A stretch of DNA of 64,000 bases from CAZWKX01 sp964614095. Lineage in GTDB: Bacteria > Actinomycetota > Acidimicrobiia > Spongiisociales > UBA11373. The stretch is taken from the NCBI GenBank assembly GCA_964614095.1, contig CAZTJO010000004.1, positions 1 to 64,000 on the forward strand, written 5' to 3'. Within the stretch, counting starts at the first letter, position 1; each line of letters begins with the position of its first letter. Positions 41,991 to 49,800 of this stretch are shown piece after piece. The translations under genes and the position numbers were made by a program. A model generated the notes under the pieces. The model had not been told where the DNA came from. It ran no database searches and saw only the letters and a program-made list of their open reading frames with translations.

Positions 41991-43340
41991 ATGCCAGCCT
42001 TGTCGTTCACCATGTCCAGGACACGGCCTGTGATTACCTCCAAGAGGGCTGCATGCGGTGGAACGCTGTGGCAGGTCCTGGTCTTGATGCTGTTGCTGGT
42101 GTTCGTAACCGGCCTGTTTGTTCCCAGAGCGGCGGCCCAAGAGGAAGAGGATCAGCCCAAGGTCCACGCCATTCTCTTTTTCCTCACCACCTGCGGCCAC
42201 TGCGAGCACGTCATCTACGAGGTGCTTTTTCCCGTCGTCTTCCCTGAAAACGGCGGTGATGCGGTCATCTATTACGACCTGGCTCTTGAGGAGGCGGGCG
42301 CAGAAGTCCCCTTCTACATTGTGACCAACGGCAGCCTGGAGATGCTCTTCGTGAACGCCGGCGGCCCTATTGGCAATCAGTTCTTCCACGGGGCTAGCGA
42401 GGCGGTCGGGATGCCTGCCGAATCGATGGGAAGTGTCCCACTGCTTATCGTTGATGATTCTTGGTATCTGGGTTCGGCTGACATTCCCGCCTATTTCCCC
42501 GGGATAGTCGAGGCAGGGTTGGCCGGTGACGGCGTTCCTTGGCCCGATGTTCCCGGCATCGGGGACGCCGTGGCCAGCGTGCCCCTGGGCGATGACGGGA
42601 CGGTGACCACAACGACACTCGACAGCGGGACGGTGACTACGACGGTACCCGGCAGCGACGGGATCATTCTGGCGACCGGTGAATCGATGTGGGATCTATT
42701 CGCCGCCGACCAGCCGGCCAACAGCGTCGCTTTTGTTGTGCTGCTGCTTATGGTGGGCAGCCTTTTCGTTGTGGCAGCCGTATTCCGCAGAGGCGGCGGC
42801 GAAGCGCGTTCCGACCTGGTGGTGCCGGTACTGGCGCTGATCGGCCTGGGGATCGCCATCTACCTGGCCTACGTCGAGTCAAGCGGTGCTGAGGCGGTGT
42901 GTGGGCCGGTGGGCGACTGCAACACGGTGCAGCAGAGCGAGTACGCCAAGCTGTTCGGGGTCATTCCCATCGGGATCATCGGGATCGCCGGCTACGTGGT
43001 ATCGCTGGTGGCCTGGTTCACGGCGAGGCTGAGTCGGAGGCCGCTGGCCGATTGGGCCCGCTTGGCGCTGTTTGCCGGCTCCTTGGGCGGCACTGCGTTC
43101 TCGGTGTATCTGACCTTCCTGGAGCCGTTTGTCATCGGAGCCACCTGTGCCTGGTGTGTCGGCTCGGCGGTCATCGTCACTCTGATGATGGGGCTGACGG
43201 TGTATCCGGCCGCCGAATCGTGGGGGCGGCTCCGCCCTGTATCGGCGCCGTCGAGATCGGATGTACCTGGGCGGAGGCCCGAAAGAGGGGCCGGTCGTGG
43301 AGCCAGGCCCTCGCCGCGGTCGGGTGGCCGCCGCCGGTAG
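41991..43340 (+). CDS. Thioredoxin-VKOR fusion (vitamin K epoxide reductase family)
   Basis: The 449-residue protein starts with a signal/anchor helix (about 25-48) and a thioredoxin-like domain with the redox pair Cys68-Gly-His-Cys71. A Thr/Val linker and a four-helix VKOR domain (about 245-410) follow. The VKOR loop Cys304 and Cys310 and the quinone-side pair Cys386-Ala-Trp-Cys389 are all present. VKOR passes electrons from newly made disulfides to quinone, so this is a one-chain disulfide-forming system. The thioredoxin domain is N-terminal, the reverse of the cyanobacterial VKOR-Trx order. The C-terminus is Arg/Pro-rich. An ATG at 42012 is an alternative start. Confidence 0.88.
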   Translation: MPALSFTMSRTRPVITSKRAACGGTLWQVLVLMLLLVFVTGLFVPRAAAQEEEDQPKVHAILFFLTTCGHCEHVIYEVLFPVVFPENGGDAVIYYDLALEEAGAEVPFYIVTNGSLEMLFVNAGGPIGNQFFHGASEAVGMPAESMGSVPLLIVDDSWYLGSADIPAYFPGIVEAGLAGDGVPWPDVPGIGDAVASVPLGDDGTVTTTTLDSGTVTTTVPGSDGIILATGESMWDLFAADQPANSVAFVVLLLMVGSLFVVAAVFRRGGGEARSDLVVPVLALIGLGIAIYLAYVESSGAEAVCGPVGDCNTVQQSEYAKLFGVIPIGIIGIAGYVVSLVAWFTARLSRRPLADWARLALFAGSLGGTAFSVYLTFLEPFVIGATCAWCVGSAVIVTLMMGLTVYPAAESWGRLRPVSAPSRSDVPGRRPERGAGRGARPSPRSGGRRR

Positions 43341-43366
43341 CTGAGGCGACGACGGCCGGCAGGCTC

Positions 43367-44017
43367 CTATCCGATGCCGTGATCGACCGCCCAGCGGGTC
43401 AGTTCGTGGCGATTGGATAGCTGCAGTTTGCGCAGCACGTCGGAGACGTGGGTCTCGATGGTCTTGGGAGAGACGTAGAGCGCCGCCGCTATCTCCTTGT
43501 ACGTGTAGCCCTTGGCGATGTGCCGCAGCACCTCACGTTGCCGCTCGGTGAGGCGATCCAGGTCGGGATCGACGTCGGCCACATCGACGCTGGGGAAGGC
43601 CTCGAGCACAAAGCCGGCCAGCTGCGGCGAGAACACGGCGTGGCCGGCGGCCACCAGCTTCAACGCCTCCAGGACCTCTGCAGCGCTCGTTGTTTTGGTG
43701 AGGTAGCCCGAGGCCCCGGCCCGGATCACGGCGATAATGTCTTCGGGGGCGCCGGAGACCGATAGGGCGAGGAACTTGATGTTGGGGTGGCTTCGCCGTA
43801 CCTGGTCGACCACTCGCTGCCCTCCGCCGCCGGGCAGATGCACGTCGAGCAGCACGACGTCGGGCTCCCGTTCTCTGATCAGTTCTATGGCCGGGTCGAC
43901 GTCGTCGGCCTCGCCGATGACGTCAACCTGACCGCCGACGGCGGCGCGCACCCCGGCGCGGAAGATGTCGTGATCGTCGACCACAAACACGCGCAGATTC
44001 TGCTCAGTTCGCTCCAT
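43367..44017 (-). CDS. NarL-family response regulator
   Basis: The 216-residue regulator has a receiver (VFVVDDHDIFRAGV; phosphoacceptor in VVLLDVHLPGG; Lys in YLTKTT) and a LuxR-type helix-turn-helix (LTERQREVLRHIAKGYTYKE with a VSPKTIETHVSDVLRKL recognition region). It overlaps the end of the sensor kinase gene by 14 bases and forms a standard two-component pair with it. The ATG follows directly on the kinase coding end and the protein begins MERTEQNLRVFVVDD. Targets are unknown. Confidence 0.93.
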   Translation of the reverse strand: MERTEQNLRVFVVDDHDIFRAGVRAAVGGQVDVIGEADDVDPAIELIREREPDVVLLDVHLPGGGGQRVVDQVRRSHPNIKFLALSVSGAPEDIIAVIRAGASGYLTKTTSAAEVLEALKLVAAGHAVFSPQLAGFVLEAFPSVDVADVDPDLDRLTERQREVLRHIAKGYTYKEIAAALYVSPKTIETHVSDVLRKLQLSNRHELTRWAVDHGIG

Positions 44018-45140
44018 CGTCCATTCCGATGCTGAGCTCGACTTCGGTGCCTTCTCCCGGTATCGATCGTACTTCTGCGCTGCCGCCGTGGCGCTGCATG
44101 CGTCCCACAATGGACTCGGCCACACCGCGGCCCTCTGCCGCCATCGAGTCCGCGTCGAAGCCGGCCCCGCGATCTCGTACGGTGACGGTGACGGAACCGT
44201 TGGCGACCTCGGAGTAGAGCGACACGTTGTCCACACCGGCGTGTTTGGCAGCGTTGACCAGGGCCTCGCGTGCGGCGTCGATCAGGGCCTCCAGCCGATC
44301 GGTCATCTCACAGTCGCCGACCGTGACCGTCTGCACCTTCATCCGGTAGAGATCCTCGACGTCCCCGCCGGCGCGGCGCAGCGCCGCCTTGAGGCTATTG
44401 GTGAATGGGGAGGAGATCTTGTCGATCCAGGCCCGCAGCTCGCGCTCTTGGCCTCGAGCGAGCGACGTCACCTTCTGTGGGTCGGCTGCGTTCTGCTCGA
44501 GCAGGGCCAGGGTCTGCAACACCGAATCGTGCAGATGGGCGGCGATCTCCGCCCGGTCGTGAGCCCGGATGCGGGCGGCGCGTTCCTCCTCGAATGCATG
44601 GATGGCGTCGGTGCGGAGGCAATCGTTGTCGCGCAGCCCTTTCAGGCCCCAGCCGAAGGCCAAGGCTGCGGCGAGGAAACCGGCCACATCGCCGACGGAG
44701 CGGGTAGCGGTGTGGCCCACCTTGCCGAGGGCGCCTATTACCTGACCGGCCCCGAGCACAGCGGCGGCCAGGAGAGCCGGCTTGAGGTTGCCGACGTATG
44801 CCGCCATCAGCACCCAGGACAGTGGGTAGCCGCCGAAAAATAGGTCGTGAGAGCCGGCGACGAACGGCGCCACAGAAACAGCAATGGCGACAACGCCGTC
44901 GGCGACGAGCCAGGGGTAGCCGTGCAGCCAAGGACGGAAGGCGCCGTACAAGGTGAGCAAGGTCCAGAGGGCGGCAAGGACCAGGGCGCCGGCGACAACG
45001 GTCTTGTTGGCCCCGGCGTCGGTGCTGAGCGTTGCCGTCACCAGGGAGGCCATCCAGGCCAGCGAGGCCAATCGCCAGCCAACCACCACCCAGCGCAGCA
45101 TACGATCGAGCGGATGGACCCGGTACCCGGGCGCGCTCAT
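44004..45140 (-). CDS. NarL-type sensor histidine kinase, multi-pass membrane
   Basis: The 378-residue kinase has an N-terminal membrane region of about six helices (residues 15-165), a dimerisation helix with the phosphoacceptor in EIAAHLHDSVLQTL, and a C-terminal HATPase (EALVNAAKHAGV, RDRGAGFD, GRGVAESIVGRM). The HLHDSVLQTL box resembles the DLHDSV box of HPK7 kinases of the LiaS/DesK/PspC-linked type, which sense membrane state. No large external domain is present, so an intramembrane or lipid-stress signal is plausible. It is upstream of and overlaps its response regulator. Confidence 0.9.
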   Translation of the reverse strand: MSAPGYRVHPLDRMLRWVVVGWRLASLAWMASLVTATLSTDAGANKTVVAGALVLAALWTLLTLYGAFRPWLHGYPWLVADGVVAIAVSVAPFVAGSHDLFFGGYPLSWVLMAAYVGNLKPALLAAAVLGAGQVIGALGKVGHTATRSVGDVAGFLAAALAFGWGLKGLRDNDCLRTDAIHAFEEERAARIRAHDRAEIAAHLHDSVLQTLALLEQNAADPQKVTSLARGQERELRAWIDKISSPFTNSLKAALRRAGGDVEDLYRMKVQTVTVGDCEMTDRLEALIDAAREALVNAAKHAGVDNVSLYSEVANGSVTVTVRDRGAGFDADSMAAEGRGVAESIVGRMQRHGGSAEVRSIPGEGTEVELSIGMDDGAN

Positions 45141-45208
45141 GAATTCCCTTTTGTTCGCAGCCTAGCCAGCAAGACCCACCCGCAGGCGGGCCGCCGAACC
45201 GGTTCCGA

Positions 45209-46381
45209 TCAGGTGTGGCATTCGACGGTGGCCGCGGCCTCCGCCACCCGTGTTACCCGGGCCGCAGCCTCCTGAAGCCTCTCCAGGGAGAGTTCTCCCG
45301 AATCAACGGCGGCAACTATGGCGTCGACCATCTCCTCCACCTGGGAGCCGGTCTTCACCAGCACCAGATCTTCGCCGGCGGCCAGGGCGAGCACGGCGCG
45401 TTCACCCGGCGAGCGTCCGGAGGCCACTCCCTGCATGGTCACTTCGTCGGTGACGGCAACTCCGTCGAATCCGAACTCGGTGCGTAGGAGATCCAGCACG
45501 GCGGGCGAGATGCTGGCGGGAAGGTCGGGGTCGATGGCCGGGTAGATGGGATGGCCCACCATGATCATCAGGGCCCCAGCGTCGATGGCGGCCCGGAACG
45601 GCACCCAGTCGACGCTGGCCAGCTCGTCGATTCCGGCGTCGATGGTGGTGACGCCGCTGTGGGGGTCTGTGGTGGATAGACCATGCCCGGGGAAGTGTTT
45701 AGGCACTGCGACAACGCCGCTGACACCAAGCCCGCGTATGAAAACAGCGCCCAGCTGGGCGACCAGATCGGGGTCTGCGCCGAGGTGGCGGCCGGTCAAT
45801 ACCGGGTTTGCGCCCCGGACGACATCGATGACCGGGGCCAGATCCACGTTGATTCCCAGGTCGAGCATCTCCTCACCAAGAACCCGGCCCGCCATCTCGA
45901 GATCGGAGCCGCTCATCTGCTGGGCTTCGGTGGCGGAGGGCAGCGGGCTGACGAGGCCGGCCAGGCGGCGGACCGGCACCCCAATCTCATGATCGACGGC
46001 GATGAGCACGGGACCTCCGGCGGCGCAGGAGATCTGACTGCCGAGCGCACGGACTTGCTCGGCGTCGGTGATATTGCGGTTGTAGTAGATGACCGCACGT
46101 CCACCGCCTGCCAAGTGGGCTGCGGTGGTTTCATCCAGGGTCGGGCCCGGCAAGCCGACCATGAGTACGGAGCGGGCCAGGGTGTGGATGTTGGGGGGAA
46201 CGGTAGTTGTGGTGGTGGTGGTGCTGGTGGTGGAGGTAGTGGAGGTGGTCGTTATCGAAGTGCTGGTTGTGCTGGTCGAGTTCGTTGTGGTGGTGGCGGC
46301 GGTTGTTGTCGGCGGGTCCGCCGCGGGGGTGCAGGCGGCGAGAAGGGCCACAATCCCAAGGGTGATCAAGCCGCGAGCCAT
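45209..46381 (-). CDS. nagZ: Beta-N-acetylhexosaminidase lipoprotein (GH3, NagZ-like)
   Basis: The 390-residue lipoprotein (signal ARGLITLGIVALLAACTP; lipobox LAAC) has a Thr/Ser linker to about residue 62, then a GH3 barrel. The family signature VPKHFPGHGLSTTDPHSG carries the Lys-His pair and the catalytic His/Asp loop. The nucleophile Asp sits in GVAVTDEVTMQG, where the more common reading is TDDLxM. It cleaves N-acetylglucosamine from muropeptides during wall turnover, outside the membrane as in Gram-positive NagZ. The gene ends 68 bases before the sensor kinase gene and lies four bases after the small membrane protein gene. Confidence 0.88.
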   Translation of the reverse strand: MARGLITLGIVALLAACTPAADPPTTTAATTTTNSTSTTSTSITTTSTTSTTSTTTTTTTVPPNIHTLARSVLMVGLPGPTLDETTAAHLAGGGRAVIYYNRNITDAEQVRALGSQISCAAGGPVLIAVDHEIGVPVRRLAGLVSPLPSATEAQQMSGSDLEMAGRVLGEEMLDLGINVDLAPVIDVVRGANPVLTGRHLGADPDLVAQLGAVFIRGLGVSGVVAVPKHFPGHGLSTTDPHSGVTTIDAGIDELASVDWVPFRAAIDAGALMIMVGHPIYPAIDPDLPASISPAVLDLLRTEFGFDGVAVTDEVTMQGVASGRSPGERAVLALAAGEDLVLVKTGSQVEEMVDAIVAAVDSGELSLERLQEAAARVTRVAEAAATVECHT

Positions 46382-46385
46382 AGAG

Positions 46386-46949
46386 CTACAGCGGAGCAGA
46401 GTACGCGTCGGTTTCTCGGCCGGCCTGGTCCTGGGCGCGGCGGACGAGGTCCATGTACTTGCTGGCTCCGAGGATCTGGCGGTCGAGCAGGGCGCTGAGG
46501 TGGTCGACGGCGTATGCAGTGGCGTCCTCGAGGTGCGAGTCGATATCTGTGACGTCCTTCACGTAGAGGAGACGGGTCCAGTAGGAGTTGACCACGACGG
46601 TGAGGAACGACTGCACCACGCTGTTGCGCTCGAGTGCTGCCAGTGGCCGCATGTAGAGGAGGAGGGCGAACAGCACTATCGAGGCGAGAGCAAGCGTGCC
46701 GACAATGCCGGCGTGGGCCCAGTCGTAGCCGGCCGCGGGCTCATCGACTGCTAGGCGCACTGCGGCGATGAGGGTGCCGAGGGCCATGGTGAAGATGACC
46801 AGGAACATCCACTTCATCGTGGTGAAGGCGAAACGCTGGGAGCGCGCCGCCTTGAGGAACTCGTTCTGGTTCGAACGGAGCACCGTTTGGGCGAGGCTCT
46901 CGATGCTGGCCTGTTGTGGCGACGGGATGGGTCTCTCCGTCTCGGCCAT
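46386..46949 (-). CDS. Two-helix membrane protein of unknown function
   Basis: The 187-residue product has a cytoplasmic N-terminal region, two membrane helices (about 46-67 and 81-100) and a C-terminal helical domain (SVVQSFLTVVVNSYWTRLL, then HLEDATAYAVDHLSALLDRQ). No family is recognised. Only four bases separate its stop from the NagZ start, so the two are probably co-transcribed and a role at the cell envelope is possible. Confidence 0.7.
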   Translation of the reverse strand: MAETERPIPSPQQASIESLAQTVLRSNQNEFLKAARSQRFAFTTMKWMFLVIFTMALGTLIAAVRLAVDEPAAGYDWAHAGIVGTLALASIVLFALLLYMRPLAALERNSVVQSFLTVVVNSYWTRLLYVKDVTDIDSHLEDATAYAVDHLSALLDRQILGASKYMDLVRRAQDQAGRETDAYSAPL

Positions 46950-47057
46950 GTGTAGTCCTTGGGGCGATTCCTCGGCTGGAACTTGAATCTACTGGATGCA
47001 GGATGCTGGGCGCGCCGCCGGCGGCGTGGCGCCGCGGTCTGTGGTGGGCGTGTCGCG

Positions 47058-47456
47058 TCAGCTGTCTCGGAATCCGGTCCGAATACGCTTGGCCGTTGCG
47101 GCAAGCTCTTCGGGTGACACCGCCATCGGTTCGGGGATTGGAATGGTGGCCCCGGACTCAAGCGGGATCAGGTGAACGTGGGCATGGGGTACGTCGGCCC
47201 CGTACACGACGACAACAACTCGCTCACACCCGGTCACCTTCTTCAGCACGGCGGCCACGGTTTTCACCGTTTGCCACAGTGATGTGTAGTCGCCCGGGTC
47301 CAGATCGAACAGATAGGGGACCTCGGACCGGGGCACAACAATGGTGTGGCCCGGCCGTGCCGGGTTGATGTCGAGAAAGGCGAAGCTGGCGTTGTCCTCG
47401 TAGACGGCGTGGCAAGGGATCTCGCCGTTGATGATTTTGGTGAAGATGGATGCCAT
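47058..47456 (-). CDS. HIT-family hydrolase
   Basis: The 132-residue protein has the full histidine-triad fold: FTKIINGEIPCHAVYEDNAS at the start, a central RPGHTIVVPR strand and the active-site triad in HAHVHLIPL. HIT enzymes hydrolyse AMP-linked nucleotides such as adenosine 5'-phosphoramidate or Ap4A. The ATG of MASIFTK is the natural start. It diverges from the bisphosphate nucleotidase gene across 85 bases, which places two nucleotide-scavenging enzymes back to back. Confidence 0.93.
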   Translation of the reverse strand: MASIFTKIINGEIPCHAVYEDNASFAFLDINPARPGHTIVVPRSEVPYLFDLDPGDYTSLWQTVKTVAAVLKKVTGCERVVVVVYGADVPHAHVHLIPLESGATIPIPEPMAVSPEELAATAKRIRTGFRDS

Positions 47457-47541
47457 GGTGGGCTCAGCGTACGCCTCCGTGTCGACGCCGGCGCAAAGGC
47501 GAACCGTCCGACGCGGCGGAGCACTACGATCCCGGGCGGCC

Positions 47542-48537
47542 ATGAGCGATTCCACCGAATCCATTCTCGAGGTTGCCCGTGGCGCAGCCCGGTCTGCGGC
47601 GACGCTGTGTGCTGCCGTTCTCGCCGAAACGCCGTCGGCGCCGGAGGCCATGGCCAAGCTGGGGCGGGAGCCGGTGACCATCGCCGACTATGGCTCGCAG
47701 GCGGTGATCCTCGAGGCGGTGGCTCGGGAGTTCTCCGGGCACGGCGTCATTGCCGAAGAGGGATCGGCCCTGCTTGGCGAGTTGGCCGGCGCAGCCGGCG
47801 CCGAGCACGTGGTGCGCCTGGTGGGGGAGGCGCTGGGGCGGCAGGTGGGCCTGGAGGAAGTGCTCTCCTGGATCGATCACGTCGGTGGCGGCGGGGCCTA
47901 TACCTGGGCCGTCGATCCTATCGACGGCACCAAGGGCTACTTGCGGCGTGATCAGTACGCCGTCGCCATTGGGGTGCTGCATCACGGTGAGGTTCATGCC
48001 GGGGTTCTCGCCTGCCCCCATCTGCCTTGGGACCTCAACCAGCCCGGGGGGCGGCGAGGGCTGCTGTTTTCAGCCGCCCGGGGCGGGGGAGCCTTTGTGG
48101 AAGCCTTGGAGGGCGGCGAGCGGCGGCCGGTGCGGGTCAGCTCCAGCCCCGACCCCGGCCGAGCCCGCGTTTCGGCAAGTGTGGAGCCTGCACACGGTGA
48201 TCCGGCGCTGATTGAAGCAATCATCGATGAGGCGGCCCTGGGTGGCGGCTGGGTGCGTCTCGACAGTCAGGTGAAATACGGGGCTCTGGCCGCGGATATG
48301 ACGGATGTGTACCTGCGGCCGCGCTCGCACCCAGATTATCGGGAGTACATCTGGGATCACGCCGGCGGTGTTGCCATCGTCACCGAGGCCGGGGGCCGGG
48401 TGAGTGATCTTGACGGCCGGGAACTCGACTTTTCGCTGGGGCGGTGCCTGGAGGAAAACCGGGGAGTGTTGGCCACCAACGGGCTCTTGCACGAGAGGGT
48501 GCTGGAGGCTATTACGACGGTCGAAGCCCGCCGATGA
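47542..48537 (+). CDS. 3'(2'),5'-bisphosphate nucleotidase, HAL2/CysQ type
   Basis: The 331-residue metal- and Li-sensitive phosphatase has the metal-binding motifs of the inositol monophosphatase superfamily: EEGSALL, VDPIDGTKGYLRRDQYAVAI and the C-terminal WDHAGGVAIVTEAGG. The DPIDGTKGYLR plus QYAVAIG wording is that of plant/yeast HAL2, which removes the 3'-phosphate from PAP during sulfate assimilation. The start is the ATG before SDSTESILEVA. Confidence 0.88.
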   Translation: MSDSTESILEVARGAARSAATLCAAVLAETPSAPEAMAKLGREPVTIADYGSQAVILEAVAREFSGHGVIAEEGSALLGELAGAAGAEHVVRLVGEALGRQVGLEEVLSWIDHVGGGGAYTWAVDPIDGTKGYLRRDQYAVAIGVLHHGEVHAGVLACPHLPWDLNQPGGRRGLLFSAARGGGAFVEALEGGERRPVRVSSSPDPGRARVSASVEPAHGDPALIEAIIDEAALGGGWVRLDSQVKYGALAADMTDVYLRPRSHPDYREYIWDHAGGVAIVTEAGGRVSDLDGRELDFSLGRCLEENRGVLATNGLLHERVLEAITTVEARR

Positions 48538-48540
48538 GCG

Positions 48541-48606
48541 ATGCAGAATTCAGAATTCAGATGTCAGAGTCGGCATGGGGTGATCTGAACTCTGACCTCT
48601 GAGGTC
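48541..48606. repeat. Inverted heptamer-repeat element, copy D
   Basis: The left arm (48541-48571) is TGCAGAA TTCAGAA TTCAGAT GTCAGAG at strict 7-base spacing. The right arm (48582-48606) is the inverse (CTGAACTCTGACCTCTGAGG). It lies in the 108-base gap between the nucleotidase and FMN oxidase genes. Confidence 0.7.
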
Positions 48607-48645
48607 TCTCTTCTGCCCTAGGCTGACGTTGACAGCACCACATCC

Positions 48646-49716
48646 ATGATCGATCTCGAGAGCCTCGAACACCGGGCCCGTCAGCAACTCTCGGCCACTA
48701 CGTACGACTACTACGCCGGTGGCGCCGACGAGGAGCTGACGCTGGCCGACAATCCTGCAGCCTGGCGCCGCATCCGTCTTGTTCCCCGTGTTCTGCGGGA
48801 TGTGTCCGGGGTCTCCACTGCCACCGAGATTCTCGGCATGAAGCTGGAGACACCGGTGTTGGTGGCCCCGTGGGCGTTCCAAGGCCTGGCCCACGCCGAT
48901 GGAGAGAAGGCAACGGCCCGCGGCGCGGCCGGCGCCGGCACGGCGATGGTGGTATCGACGCTGGCCACCGCTTCGCTCGAAGACGTTGCCGCCGCGGCCG
49001 CGGGTGACGCCCCGCTTTGGTTCCAGTTCTATTTGCTGCGAGATCGTGAGCTGACCGGAGAGTTGCTTCGCCGGGCCAATGCCGCCGGCTACCTCGGTGC
49101 GGTGATGACCGTCGACAAGCTGCCGGTGCTGGGGCGGCGCCGGCGCAGGGCCGCCGATCGATTCAGCCTGCCCGAGCAAACCAGAGTGGCCAATTTCGCC
49201 TTTGCGGTTCCTGAGGATGAGGAGATCGAGCCCGACGAGTATCTGAGCCGGCAGCTCGACGATTCGGTGACGTTCGCCGACATCGAATGGGCTTGCGAAA
49301 CCGTTGGGCTGCCGGTGTTGGTGAAGGGCATCCTGAATCCCGAAGATGCCGTGGCTGCCGTCGAGTGCGGGGCCTCCGGAGTGATCGTCTCCAACCACGG
49401 CGGCCGGCAGCTCGATGGTGCCATCGCCACCGCCGACGCCCTGCCTGCCGTGGTCGATGCTGTGGCCGGAAGGGTGCCGGTCCTGGTCGACGGGGGTATC
49501 CGTTCGGGGGCCGACGTCATGAGGGCGTTGGCCATTGGAGCCTCGGCAGTCCTGGTGGCGCGGCCCACCATCTGGGGTCTTGTCGTCGATGGCGCCGAGG
49601 GAGTCACGGCCGTGCTCAAGGAATTCACCGAGGAGCTGGCGCACACAATGGCGCTGAGTGGTGCCAGGACCGTGTCGGACATCGATCGGCAGCACGTGCG
49701 GGGGATTGTCGGTTAG
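48646..49716 (+). CDS. FMN-dependent alpha-hydroxy-acid oxidase
   Basis: The 356-residue TIM-barrel flavoprotein belongs to the lactate/glycolate oxidase family. It shows YDYYAGGADEELTL, APWAFQGLAHADGE, VLVKGIL with the catalytic Lys region, the active-site SNHGGRQLDGA with His and Arg, and the FMN phosphate-binding DGGIRSGADVMRALAIGAS. It oxidises an L-2-hydroxy acid to the oxo acid, with oxygen or another acceptor; the substrate cannot be told. The start is the ATG before IDLESLEHRA. It converges with the repeat-protein gene. Confidence 0.92.
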   Translation: MIDLESLEHRARQQLSATTYDYYAGGADEELTLADNPAAWRRIRLVPRVLRDVSGVSTATEILGMKLETPVLVAPWAFQGLAHADGEKATARGAAGAGTAMVVSTLATASLEDVAAAAAGDAPLWFQFYLLRDRELTGELLRRANAAGYLGAVMTVDKLPVLGRRRRRAADRFSLPEQTRVANFAFAVPEDEEIEPDEYLSRQLDDSVTFADIEWACETVGLPVLVKGILNPEDAVAAVECGASGVIVSNHGGRQLDGAIATADALPAVVDAVAGRVPVLVDGGIRSGADVMRALAIGASAVLVARPTIWGLVVDGAEGVTAVLKEFTEELAHTMALSGARTVSDIDRQHVRGIVG

Positions 49717-49800
49717 CGTCAGGTCGACGGCGACGCGGCCGATCCTCAACAACCAAGCCGGCGCCGGCAGCTCTGTGGACTCTGAGATCAGGGCTCTGCG

